Origin: Endozoicomonas sp. GU-1
GTDB lineage: Bacteria; Pseudomonadota; Gammaproteobacteria; Pseudomonadales; Endozoicomonadaceae
Direction of reading: 5' to 3'
DNA: 64,000 bases
Assembly (NCBI RefSeq): GCF_027366395.1
Contig: NZ_CP114771.1
Coordinates: 1,178,001 to 1,242,000 of the forward strand
A program made the translations under genes and the position numbers. The notes beneath the pieces were generated by a model. The model searched no databases. It saw only the letters and a program-made list of their open reading frames with translations, and was not told where the DNA came from. Shown one piece after another: positions 8,210 to 16,906 of the stretch. Positions within the stretch are counted from its first letter, which is position 1. Each line of letters opens with the position of its first letter.

Positions 8210-8938
8210 ATGAAAGATTCTGTTTTTTCTTTTCAATCAAACATTACTTCTGAACTATGCCCTTATTTCAAAGATAATACTTATTCTTTATCTGGAGTAT
8301 CGGTTCAGGCTTTCTCCCGAGAAGTTGTTGAAGCAGCTACTATTCTATGTTCGATGCGTATTAATACAACCAACAAATATGCCCTTCAGTATCCAACGGT
8401 GATTTTTCATAAATCATCTGATAATCCAACGCTTGGAAAAAGGTCAATAGCAATCATTAATAACCCGGCAAACGAAGATCAACCTGTAGTGAGTCGTTTA
8501 TCTCAGGTCAACACTCTCGAAGAAACTATATCAATGTCGTATAGAAGCATCATGATCAATGATAAAGGATGCAATAAAGCCAGAAAGTACCAAGCAAGAT
8601 ACGAAGTATCTGATAAAGGTAAGAAAACCAGAGCCAGATACGAAGCATCTGATAAAGGTAAGAAGGCCAAATCCAGATACGAGGCATCTGACAAAGGCAA
8701 GGAGACCAGAGCCAGATACCGTACGTCCGACCGCGGCAAGATGGCAACATACAGGGCTAGAGCCAAATATTACTCATCCGTCAAAGGCAAGGAAAAAAAG
8801 GCCATATACAGTGCAAAGTTAATGGCCTATAAAAAAGCTATAAGTAAAGGCTTTAGTGATAAAGTAGCAAGGGAAAAGGGAAAAGAGGCAGCTAATGCAA
8901 AACAAGCAAAGCTTTCTTCATTGCTCCCCCATCCTTAG
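8210..8938 (+). CDS. Basic-repeat protein, YEASDKGKK type
   Basis: A 242-aa protein whose start at 8210 is set by the conserved leader. Residues ~30-105 hold the module SREVVEAATILCSMRI ... KRSIAII that is also present in the remnant at 6780. Residues ~130-200 are about six near-perfect 11-12-residue units, [AS]RYEASDKGKK[AT]R, followed by a lysine-rich end. The repeat differs from the DPAYAER type but resembles the KGK units of the 7205 product. No catalytic motif is recognised. Repeats, high charge and shared regulation suggest a member of the same secreted or host-directed set; that is inference. Confidence 0.7.
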   Translation: MKDSVFSFQSNITSELCPYFKDNTYSLSGVSVQAFSREVVEAATILCSMRINTTNKYALQYPTVIFHKSSDNPTLGKRSIAIINNPANEDQPVVSRLSQVNTLEETISMSYRSIMINDKGCNKARKYQARYEVSDKGKKTRARYEASDKGKKAKSRYEASDKGKETRARYRTSDRGKMATYRARAKYYSSVKGKEKKAIYSAKLMAYKKAISKGFSDKVAREKGKEAANAKQAKLSSLLPHP

Positions 8939-9106
8939 CAGTTTAATAAAAGAATAAATCTCAACAATCCGGTTCAAACACAATCTGCCTTGAGTGGACG
9001 GTCAACAAGCAAAAAGTAAGCAGGTGTTGTTTACTGGCTGGATAGATAGACAGAAAAATTTTATATTTGGTTGACAAAAATTTTGATCCGTTTTTTTTTT
9101 CAGGAA

Positions 9107-9162
9107 GGAACTTTTTTATATAATAATTGTCTCAGTCTTTAATTCGACAATTTTATAATGCA
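9107..9162 (+). promoter_or_regulatory. Sigma-E-like promoter and SD-less leader, copy F
   Basis: GGAACTT (9107-9113), 16 bases, TCTCAG (9130-9135), 27 bases to the ATG at 9163. The leader ends ATTTTATAATGCA. A T10 run precedes the -35 box. Confidence 0.6.
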
Positions 9163-10131
9163 ATGTATCTCTTTAATAACTTACCTCCATTCGAGCCTGC
9201 CTGTTCCGATACTCGTTCCCGCTCATTATATTCAGTAGAACAACTGATTCCACCTGATTATAACAACTCGCAGCCTTCATATCATGGTAAGTCTGTTCAT
9301 GTGCCGGAATTATCTTTACCTGCTTACCATAGTCATTCGGATTTTTGCCAAAATAATGTCAGTTCTTTTCATTCCCTGATTGAATATGATATTGATAATC
9401 TGATTCTAACCGATCCAGCAGCCACTTTCGGCAATGAGCTACCTGACATACAACAATCAGAGCTTGGTCACTATGTACCCTGGGATTCTGATAATGAACG
9501 TGTTGAGGCCAGGCTAGCACCAGAACCAGTTACCCCTTTTATTCCACAGGCATGCTTATCGGTGAGTGAGTCTGAAACCAGAAATCCGATACCTGCATGC
9601 CATTGGTATCCAGATCATCAGATAATCAATCTTTCTACCACACCTTTTAGCCCACAAAATCTAAATCAAACGACAAGTTATAGCCAAATACCCCAAACAG
9701 AGTGGTTCTCTGAGGGTAACGCAACAATAGTTGAGGATCAAAGGAAGTTTCGCAATGACCCCGCCAACGATGCATGTAAAAGGCAGAGAATCAGGAACTC
9801 CGTGCGTTACAACGATCCCGCTGATGCGAAGTATTTAAAGAAAAACAGGGAGTACTACAGGAAGCGTATTAAGAATCCCTCTTACGCAGAGTCTAAAAGG
9901 AAGATAAACAGGGATTACTACAGGAATCGCAGTCATGATCCCGTTTACTTAGAGCGTAAAAGAATGGTGCAAAGGGAGTACATTAGACGCCGCAAACAGA
10001 ATATTTCCAATCAAGCAAATCGCCAAGAGGAGATTAGCAAATACCATGCTTATCTGGCGTATGAATGGCAGCTTCGAAAGGCTGCGTTTGAGCAGGAGAT
10101 CAACATCTTCAATCAGCCAATTCAGTGGTAA
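9163..10131 (+). CDS. Basic-repeat protein, diverged DPAYAER type
   Basis: A 322-aa paralogue of the 710-1822 and 5622-6650 products. It opens MYLFNNLPPFEPACSD, followed by YHGKSVHVPELSLPAYHSHSD, the most conserved N-terminal block of the family. The C-terminal ~110 residues hold looser units with more tyrosine (KKNREYYRKRIKNPSYAESK, then RDYYRNRSHDPVYLERKR). The ATG at 9163 fits the shared leader; the TTG at 9127 lies within the promoter. It ends 24 bases before the 3' end of a tRNA gene on the other strand, so the array abuts a common integration target. Function unknown. Confidence 0.72.
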   Translation: MYLFNNLPPFEPACSDTRSRSLYSVEQLIPPDYNNSQPSYHGKSVHVPELSLPAYHSHSDFCQNNVSSFHSLIEYDIDNLILTDPAATFGNELPDIQQSELGHYVPWDSDNERVEARLAPEPVTPFIPQACLSVSESETRNPIPACHWYPDHQIINLSTTPFSPQNLNQTTSYSQIPQTEWFSEGNATIVEDQRKFRNDPANDACKRQRIRNSVRYNDPADAKYLKKNREYYRKRIKNPSYAESKRKINRDYYRNRSHDPVYLERKRMVQREYIRRRKQNISNQANRQEEISKYHAYLAYEWQLRKAAFEQEINIFNQPIQW

Positions 10132-10155
10132 ACTCTGATGAATTATTCCTTTTGA

Positions 10156-10232
10156 TGGCGCGCTCGGGAGGATTCGAACCTCCGACCGCCTGGTTCGTAG
10201 CCAGGTACTCTATCCAGCTGAGCTACGAGCGC
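10156..10232 (-). tRNA. tRNA-Arg (anticodon ACG)
   Basis: Read on the minus strand, the 77 nt fold as a full cloverleaf. Acceptor GCGCTCG pairs with CGAGCGC, the D-arm contains AGCTCAGCTGG, the anticodon stem CCTGG encloses CTACGAA (anticodon ACG), the T-loop is GTTCGAATC, and CCA is encoded. It closely resembles E. coli tRNA-Arg(ACG). It marks the border between the left accessory array and the housekeeping block. Confidence 0.97.
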
Positions 10233-10346
10233 GTAAAGACTGAAACGATTGCAAACTGTATTGCAACAACCGTCTGCATTCAGTGGCGTGGATCATACAT
10301 AAACCAATGCCCTGTGTACAGTACTCATGGAACAAAATATCACCGG

Positions 10347-11033
10347 TCAATTCAAGGATGGCAGTCGCCAGTCTATAGGCTGTATTCCATGACTGACCAG
10401 ATAATCATTGCTCCTGGAAAAAGGTCGGCTGCCAAAAAAGCCTCGATAAGCTGATAGTGGCGATGGGTGAACGGATGCCAGAACCAGATGTTTACCGGTA
10501 TCAATAAACCGGCCTTTTTTCTGTGCGTAGCTGCCCCACAAAATAAAAACAATATGCTCTCGCTGCTCATTTAACGCGGCAACAATCTGGTCAGTGAATG
10601 TCTCCCATCCCCTGCCCTGATGAGAAGCAGCCTGCTTATGCTCGACTGTCAACACACTGTTGAGCAGTAACACTCCCTGATGGGCCCAGTGTTCCAGAAA
10701 TCCATGATTGGCTGGCGGAATGCCCAAATCTGACTCCAACTCTTTATACATGTTAACCAGTGAAGGAGGAATGGCGACTTCGGGACGTACCGAGAAGCTT
10801 AACCCATGGGCCTGGCCCGGCCCGTGATAAGGGTCCTGCCCAAGAATCACCACTTTGACCCGCGCAAACGGCGTCAGGTCCAGGGCCCGGAAGTATTCTG
10901 CCCCCCTGGGGTAAATCATCTTGCCCTGAGCCTTTTCATGTTGCAGAAAACTGCGCAGGGTCTGCATATACTCTTTGGTAAATTCATCCTGAAGCATGGC
11001 TTTCCAGGAAGGCTCCAATTTGATGTCTGGCAT
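10347..11033 (-). CDS. ung: Uracil-DNA glycosylase, family 1
   Basis: A 228-aa enzyme that removes uracil from DNA at the start of base-excision repair. It carries the water-activating motif [18 protein letters not shown] (catalytic Asp) and the leucine-loop motif [13 protein letters not shown] (catalytic His), plus [10 protein letters not shown]. Length is normal for the family. ATG at 11033 is preferred over GTG at 11036 because GAGG lies upstream at suitable distance. It stands alone, with no evident operon partner. Confidence 0.97.
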   Translation of the reverse strand: MPDIKLEPSWKAMLQDEFTKEYMQTLRSFLQHEKAQGKMIYPRGAEYFRALDLTPFARVKVVILGQDPYHGPGQAHGLSFSVRPEVAIPPSLVNMYKELESDLGIPPANHGFLEHWAHQGVLLLNSVLTVEHKQAASHQGRGWETFTDQIVAALNEQREHIVFILWGSYAQKKGRFIDTGKHLVLASVHPSPLSAYRGFFGSRPFSRSNDYLVSHGIQPIDWRLPSLN

Positions 11034-11177
11034 CACCCTACCTCAAATAACATTGACAAATAAATTACCTCCAACCGCATAAGAGCCAACTACACTCTTT
11101 GCCAGCCAACGCACTTTAGCACAGCAACACCTTTACTAATAACAACTCAGTCTTCGTTACGGATCGCCTTCAATACA

Positions 11178-12176
11178 ATGCAAACTTTTAATAAAGCATC
11201 GATCAGAATTTCTGCGGTTGCAGCCCTTCTTTTTAGCTGCCAGTCCCTGGCAATGCTCGAACGCAGGATGGCCATCGAAATCAATGCCAATTCTATTTAC
11301 TTCGCCATCGCCGACGTAAACAATAAGACCGACAAAGTTTACCGGCACCTTGATTACGGCTCTCTGGAAGCGGGTTTCTACGATGACCTGTCAGCCAGCG
11401 ACAACGGTTTTTTCAGCAACTTTATGCTAAAAAAGGCCCAGAGACTTTTTCAAAAACTGCGAACCCGGCAGGAACATTTCAAGGCGGTGCAAGTAAGGGC
11501 CATTGCTACTGACATTTTCAGGGAGGCTCATAACGCCGAAGAGCTGGTGCAAAAGATACGGCGTACATCCGGTATCGACATTCGTATTCTCTCCCCTGAA
11601 GAAGAAGATCGAATGGATTTTTTCTCAGCTTTAACGGCGACTGATCATTCTGAAACACCCGTCGTCTGGGATATCGGGAAGGAGAGTTTTCAGTTGATTA
11701 TCTCCGATCCTGAAGCTGGCCCATTTGCCCACAAAGGTGATTTTGGTTCAGTTTCCTTTATGGAATACCTGAAGGAAGTTGTCCAGAACAAACCAACGCA
11801 TTTGCCGGGGTCATTGTCCCCCATATCAACTGAAGAGCTCGAAGCAGGTATCACCTTCGCACGATATCTTGCCCGGAGAACGCCGGTTATTATTCGCAAT
11901 GAGCTGAAGAAAGATCAGGTTAAAATCACCGGTATCGGCCCGGTATTTCAGGAAGGCTTCGCAGAAGATATCACCATGCACCAAATGTCTTTGGACAAGG
12001 GCAAACTGGAGCGATATATCCTGGATCAGGCCTCATCCATCGGTACCAATGAGGCCAGTCTTTCAAGTGCAATTCTGGTATTTGGTTTCATGGAAGAGCT
12101 GGACATTACGCAGATGTTTATCTCCGACCACAACAGCACTGTCGGAATGCTCGAATTTCCAATTCTCTGGCATTAA
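11178..12176 (+). CDS. Exported Ppx/GppA-like phosphatase homologue
   Basis: A 332-aa protein with a clear N-terminal signal peptide (MQTFNKASIRISAVAALLFS, then CQSLA, probable cleavage near residue 25). The rest is a Ppx/GppA-like ASKHA fold: IEINANSIYFAIAD in place of phosphate loop 1, AIATDIFREAHNAEELV (family 'TSALR.A.N'), SPEEEDRMDF (family 'SG.EEA'), and VVWDIGKESFQLII in place of DIGGGS. Normal Ppx and GppA are cytoplasmic and act on polyphosphate or pppGpp. Here the glycines and serine of the second phosphate loop are changed, so catalysis is doubtful. The protein is likely periplasmic, perhaps a binding or scaffold protein. No neighbour suggests a pathway. Confidence 0.7.
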   Translation: MQTFNKASIRISAVAALLFSCQSLAMLERRMAIEINANSIYFAIADVNNKTDKVYRHLDYGSLEAGFYDDLSASDNGFFSNFMLKKAQRLFQKLRTRQEHFKAVQVRAIATDIFREAHNAEELVQKIRRTSGIDIRILSPEEEDRMDFFSALTATDHSETPVVWDIGKESFQLIISDPEAGPFAHKGDFGSVSFMEYLKEVVQNKPTHLPGSLSPISTEELEAGITFARYLARRTPVIIRNELKKDQVKITGIGPVFQEGFAEDITMHQMSLDKGKLERYILDQASSIGTNEASLSSAILVFGFMEELDITQMFISDHNSTVGMLEFPILWH

Positions 12177-12285
12177 TAAACGTTTCAATGAATTTCGGAT
12201 AAGAGTAAAAAGAAAAGAAAAGATAATATTTTCTTTTGCTCTTCGTTGATTGTGCTTTTCCCTTCCATGCATTGAAAGATTGATG

Positions 12286-12330
12286 AAAGCCTGAAGAATC
12301 ATGAGTGTTTAAATGGTTCTGCAGGCTTTT
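12286..12330 (+). terminator. Candidate terminator after Ppx-like gene
   Basis: AAAGCCTG and CAGGCTTT pair, with AGAA/TTCT extending the stem inward, and TTTT follows at the 3' side. It lies 110 bases after the stop and before the convergent tetR-type gene. Confidence 0.45.
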
Positions 12331-12365
12331 CCACGGTGGAAGAAGGGCAGATTAAGATGGCCGTA

Positions 12366-13100
12366 CTAACTGTATACACCCAGCATCAACTCTATTTGAC
12401 GCTTGAGCATTACCCGGAGCCTGTCCACTGTTGTTTCGTCTTCAAAACCTGCAATTAATCCCTGGTACTCAACATGAATGATAATACTGCCAAATAGTTC
12501 AGCATCAATATCAGGATGGTTAGAGCCGATTTTTGCAAAGAATGTTTTGAGACTGTCGAGAAAGAACTTCTGGTGACTGAAGGCAATGGGCCTCAGGTTT
12601 TCGTTACGCAGGCATTCCTGCTGAAAAGCACGCTCTGCGATCAGGTAGTCACGATGCTCTGCCAGCTGAATCAGAACATACTCAATAGCAAGATCACTGA
12701 TCCGGTCAGCAAATACCTGACGACTGGCCTGGTCCGATGGCACAAGCTCTTTCATGGCCATTTTCAGCATACTGTCAGACTCTTCCCAGTACGCCTTGAA
12801 CTTCTGGGCACCCATCTCCACAAACAGAGTGAAGGTGTCAGTGATCAGATCCGTAATGTCTTTGAAATAATAGGTGGTTGCAGAAAGAGGAACATTGGCT
12901 TCCTTGGCAACAGCACGATGACGGACACCCCTGACTCCATCTCTGACAACGATTCTTAATGCCGCCTCAAGAATTGTACGACGACGCTGTTCACTATTGG
13001 CACGACTGGTTTTTCGCCCCTGATATTTCAGTTTCATATCACTGTCGTGCTTACCAGAGCTTTTCATGCCTTCTGATGAGGAATCCATTGTTGAGACCAT
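12366..13100 (-). CDS. TetR-family transcriptional regulator
   Basis: A 244-aa regulator. After a ~35-residue polar extension comes the TetR N-terminal domain: RRRTILEAALRIVVRDGVRG, then RHRAVAKEANVPLSATTYYF as the helix-turn-helix, with the usual YYF.... end. The C-terminal ~150 residues are all helical and should bind an unknown ligand. The family normally represses a neighbouring gene, but the nearest genes (Ppx-like, lysS) are convergent or far, so the target is not evident. An upstream in-frame ATG cluster makes the exact start uncertain. Confidence 0.9.
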   Translation of the reverse strand: MVSTMDSSSEGMKSSGKHDSDMKLKYQGRKTSRANSEQRRRTILEAALRIVVRDGVRGVRHRAVAKEANVPLSATTYYFKDITDLITDTFTLFVEMGAQKFKAYWEESDSMLKMAMKELVPSDQASRQVFADRISDLAIEYVLIQLAEHRDYLIAERAFQQECLRNENLRPIAFSHQKFFLDSLKTFFAKIGSNHPDIDAELFGSIIIHVEYQGLIAGFEDETTVDRLRVMLKRQIELMLGVYS

Positions 13101-13540
13101 ATTAAGACTGCCTTACAGTTGCCTGATTGTTTTATAGCGTTCGTCCAGTACCGTCGCTTGAACAAGCATCTTAGTACAGAAATCAACCATACGTATGAAA
13201 ACCGGCCCTGCCACTATTCAGGGTTATCAGACCGCCATACCTGGAGTACTCCCCATATCCTTATAGACCGATCAGACCGGGCGTATGGCAAGCTCCTGGC
13301 TTCACCAGCAAAGCGCATCGACTCAACTTCAGGCTCCCGGATACTACATGAGCAGGCTTGGCCTGCTCATGTCGTCAATCCTGAACTATCAGCGACTCAG
13401 AAAATAACTGAGTTAAGCAGGTAATTACTAATACGGTAACCAAACGGCAGGTTCATATAACCAATGCAAATGATACCTGCATCGTCGATTCACATATTTG
13501 ACAAGTACAAACTTAAGCACAATTACTCCCGCGTCAATAT
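13101..13540. other. Intergenic region with one perfect palindrome
   Basis: 440 bases between the tetR-type start and the lysS stop. The only clear structure is the palindrome at 13347-13371. Short open frames here have no start signals or family features. Confidence 0.4.
13347..13371. repeat. Perfect hairpin palindrome
   Basis: CATGAGCAGGC and GCCTGCTCATG form an 11-bp perfect stem around a TTG loop. No T-run follows on either strand, so it is more like a REP or protein-binding site than a plain terminator. Confidence 0.5.
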
Positions 13541-15061
13541 CTACTGAGGACGCATGTGAGGGAACAACAACACATCCCTGATGGACGGCGCATCCGTAAA
13601 CAGCATCACCAACCGGTCAATACCAATACCTTCTCCGGCAGTGGGTGGCAGACCGTATTCAAGCGCATTGATATAGTCTGCGTCGTAATGCATTGCCTCA
13701 TCGTCCCCGGCATCCTTTTCAGCTACCTGTTGTCTGAAGCGCTCAGCCTGGTCTTCTGAGTCATTCAACTCAGAGAAACCATTAGCGATTTCCCGACCCC
13801 CCACAAAGAACTCAAAGCGCTCAGTAACAAATGGGTTGTCGTCATTTTTACGGGACAGAGGCGACACTTCGGTCGGGTAATCCGTGATGAAGGTAGGGTT
13901 AAGCAAGTGATGTTCCACCGTTTCATCAAAGATTTCCATCTGAACCTTGCCAAGCCCCCAGATCGGCTTCACATCAACGCCCAGTTTACCGGCAACCTGT
14001 GTGGCTGACTCCAGGTTGTCAATATCAGCGGCATCAAGATCCGGGTTGAAATGCAAGATAGATTCAAATACCGACATCCGCGCAAACGGCTTGCCAAAAT
14101 CAATCATCTGCCCCTGGTACTCGAACTCAGTTTTACCCAGAACGTCCTGAGCCAGCTGTTTCAGCATGGCTTCAGTATGATCCATCATGTCGGTGTAATC
14201 CGCGTAAGCCTGATAGAACTCGATCATTGTAAATTCCGGGTTATGTCTAGTAGACAGCCCTTCATTGCGGAAGTTCCGGTTAATCTCAAATACCCGTTCA
14301 AAACCGCCAACGACCACACGCTTCAGGTACAGTTCCGGGGCGATACGGAGGTACATATCGATATCCAGCGCGTTGTGATGGGTCACAAACGGTCTGGCCG
14401 TGGCACCACCGGGAATCACCTGCAGCATCGGCGTCTCCACTTCCATAAAGTCCTGACCCAGGAAGTAGTTACGGATACCCTGAATGATTCTGGAACGGAT
14501 CCGGAAGGTTTCCCGGGAGTGTTCACTGGTGATCAGGTCAACATAGCGCTGACGGTATCGCTGCTCGGTATCGGTGAGGCCTTTGTGCTTTTCAGGCAGT
14601 GGACGCAGAGACTTGGTCAGTAGCTGGACAGCACTCATATCAACGTAAAGGTCGCCTTTGCCAGAGCGCTGAACAGCACCTTCTACACCGATAATATCCC
14701 CCAAATCCCAGGTCTTGATGGCGTCCAGGGTCTCTTTCGGCAGCTGTTTGCGGTTCACATAGAGCTGGATACGGCCAGACATATCCTGCAGTTCCATGAA
14801 CGCGCCACGGTTCAACATAATACGGCCAGCCACTTTAACGTAGTGGTTCAGGCCTTCCAGGGCAGCCTTGTCATGATCCTTGAACTGCTCCTGAAGATCG
14901 CCAGCCAGCGAATCACGACGGAATTTATTGGGAAAGGCCACCCCTTTTGCGCGAAATGGCCGCCAGTTTTTCCCGGCGCAGGGTCACCAGGCGGTTCTCT
15001 TCATGGGCTTCAGCAGCCTTTTCTTCCTGCGCCTGTTGCGACAAAAATGTTCTTCAGACAT
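13541..15061 (-). CDS. lysS: Lysyl-tRNA synthetase, class II (two compensating frameshifts near N-terminus)
   Basis: It charges tRNA-Lys. The main frame gives the OB-fold anticodon-binding domain ([18 protein letters not shown]) and the class II catalytic core, with motif 2 [20 protein letters not shown] and motif 3 [10 protein letters not shown] at the C-terminus. The continuous frame begins only at 14941 ([10 protein letters not shown]), about 40 residues short of E. coli LysS. A well-placed ATG with GGAAGA upstream lies at 15061. From it the expected N-terminal helix ([20 protein letters not shown] and [10 protein letters not shown]) is encoded, but in another frame. One break is at a T5 run near 15045, the other at an A4 run near 14945. 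They cancel, giving ~506 codons, the normal length. prfB lies directly upstream. The breaks may be sequence errors. Confidence 0.9.
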
Positions 15062-15074
15062 AATATTCTTCCAG

Positions 15075-16173
15075 TTACAGGCCTTTTTTCAGGCTCGCCT
15101 CAATGAACTTGTTCAGGTCACCATCCAGCACAGACTGGGTATTCCGGGTTTCTACCCCGGTACGAAGATCCTTAATACGGGAGTCATCCAGTACATAGGA
15201 GCGAATCTGACTACCCCAGCCGATGTCCGACTTGGAATCTTCCATCGCCTGAGACTCCGCCGTTCTCTTTTGCATCTCCATCTCATAAAGCTTGGCCTTC
15301 AGCTGCTGCATGGCCTTGTCTTTATTCTGGTGCTGGGAACGCTGATTCTGACACTGTACAACAATTCCCGTTGGCCCGTGGGTAATACGCACGGCGGAAT
15401 CGGTGGTGTTGACGTGCTGTCCACCGGCACCACTGGAACGGTAGGTATCAATTCGCAGATCTGCCGGATTGATTTCGATATCAATATTGTCATCAATCTC
15501 AGGAGAAACGAAGACGGAAGCAAAGGAGGTATGGCGGCGATTACCGGAATCAAACGGTGATTTACGCACCAGGCGATGAACGCCGATTTCCGTTCTCAAC
15601 CAGCCAAACGCATAATCCCCGTTAAACTGCACCGTTGCCGATTTGATCCCTGCCACTTCACCGGCAGAGACTTCAATGATGTCCGTTTTGAAACCGTTGG
15701 CCTCACCCCAGCGCAGGTACATCCTCAGCAGCATATTGGCCCAGTCCTGGGCCTCAGTACCGCCGGAACCGGCCTGAATATCCAGAAAGGCGCTGTTAGG
15801 ATCCATTTCACCGGAGAACATACGACGAAATTCAAGTACTTCCAGTTTCTGGGCCAGCTCATCAAGCTCATCCACAACGCCCTGGACACCTTCTTCGTCT
15901 TCTTCTTCTACCGACATTTCCAGCAGTTCTTCAGAATCCCCCAGGCCACTGGTCAGCTCATCAATGGTAGAAACAATCGCTTCCAGGGTGGAACGCTCCT
16001 TGCCCAGCTTCTGGGCGTACTCCGGATCGTTCCAGACGTTCGGGTCTTCCAGCTCCCGCTCTACTTCCTGCAACCGCTCACTCTTGTGAGCGTAGTCAAA
16101 GATACCCCCTAAGCACGTCAGTACGCGCTCTCAGGTCCTTGATACGCTCCTTAATGGGATTGACTTCAAACAT
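15075..16173 (-). CDS. prfB: Peptide chain release factor 2 (programmed +1 frameshift)
   Basis: RF2 releases finished proteins at UGA and UAA. The gene starts at ATG 16173 ([17 protein letters not shown]). It reaches an in-frame TGA at 16098-16096 and continues in the +1 frame from 16095. Downstream, SPF (in RKSPFDSG) is the RF2-specific stop-codon recognition tripeptide and [10 protein letters not shown] holds the universal GGQ hydrolysis motif. Total length is ~365 residues, normal for RF2. It is followed within 15 bases by lysS, the standard gammaproteobacterial pair. Expression is self-regulated through the frameshift: low RF2 lets ribosomes pause at UGA and shift. Confidence 0.97.
16095..16110 (-). 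promoter_or_regulatory. prfB: prfB autoregulatory +1 frameshift site
   Basis: On the minus strand the site reads AGGGGGTATCTTTGAC: an internal Shine-Dalgarno (AGGGGG), three-base spacer, CTT slip codon and the TGA stop followed by C. It is identical to the classic E. coli prfB site. Confidence 0.97.
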
Positions 16174-16580
16174 TGCCCTATATCACTCACTTTTTCAGGT
16201 GCACACGGCACCAAACTTTAATACTGCTATAGCCCCATCAAGAGCTGACCAATACCAGCCGCTCTGAAAATACAATGGGAATGAAATTGGCAACACATGG
16301 CTGCCTATGAAACACTGCTCACAACAACAGCTGGCCGACAAGGCCATTACCAAAACCTGTAATACAACTGAGTGATTTTACAACAATAGCCTGTTGGTTG
16401 GAATTGCTCCGATATCCAGCCACCAGGACCTGTCGACGTTGTCTTGCCAACCCGGGGAGTAAACACTGCATACCCGCCCATTGACTCATGTCATGACAGC
16501 ACACTACGCCTTTACTCAACAGTAAGGTAAACTCCCGCCCGCTACTTCACCCTCACCCGTAGCCAGAGCCCCAAAGCCTT
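16174..16580. other. Intergenic region upstream of prfB
   Basis: About 400 bases holding the prfB promoter region; no gene, tRNA or clear terminator is recognisable. It ends at the inverted-repeat element. Confidence 0.4.
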
Positions 16581-16860
16581 TAGGGCCTGTTGACGTTTCG
16601 TTGCGTGCTCAGCGGGACGCGCAGTCTGGCTCAGAAAGGCGTCAGATGCGCGAAAGACTTGTGCAGCGCGTAGTTATTCTACGCCAAGCAAGTCTGACAA
16701 AGCAGATGGCGCCTTTCTGAGCCACCCTTCGGGCGTATCAGGGCGCCCCTATGACTTCGTTGCGGCATTTTGAAAGGCAACCAGCCTTCCTGCAATGCCG
16801 CGCCTCGTCATAGGAGCGCCCTGATACGCTGAGCACGCAACGAAACGTCAACAGGCCCTA
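16581..16860. mobile_element. 280-bp MITE-like hairpin element with 34-bp terminal inverted repeats
   Basis: The ends are perfect inverted repeats of 34 bases (TAGGGCCTGTTGACGTTTCG, then TTGCGTGCTCAGCG, and its reverse complement at 16827-16860). If TA is the target duplication, the element proper starts GGGCC and ends GGCCC, as in Tc1/mariner-IS630-derived MITEs. Inside are further nested palindromes: GTATCAGGGCGC...GCGCCCTGATAC with one mismatch, GGCTCAGAAAGGCG paired with CGCCTTTCTGAGCC, and GCGTAG/CTACGC. Nearly the whole element can fold. It codes for nothing and lies just before glk. Confidence 0.75.
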
Positions 16861-16906
16861 GAACAGGATCGTCCGCTCTGGGTACATAACAGAAGCACTC
16901 TTCATT

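Noticed and set aside
13119-13424. Open frame of about 100 codons between the tetR-type gene and lysS
   Set aside because: No ribosome site; it contains the palindrome at 13347 and has no protein-like pattern.
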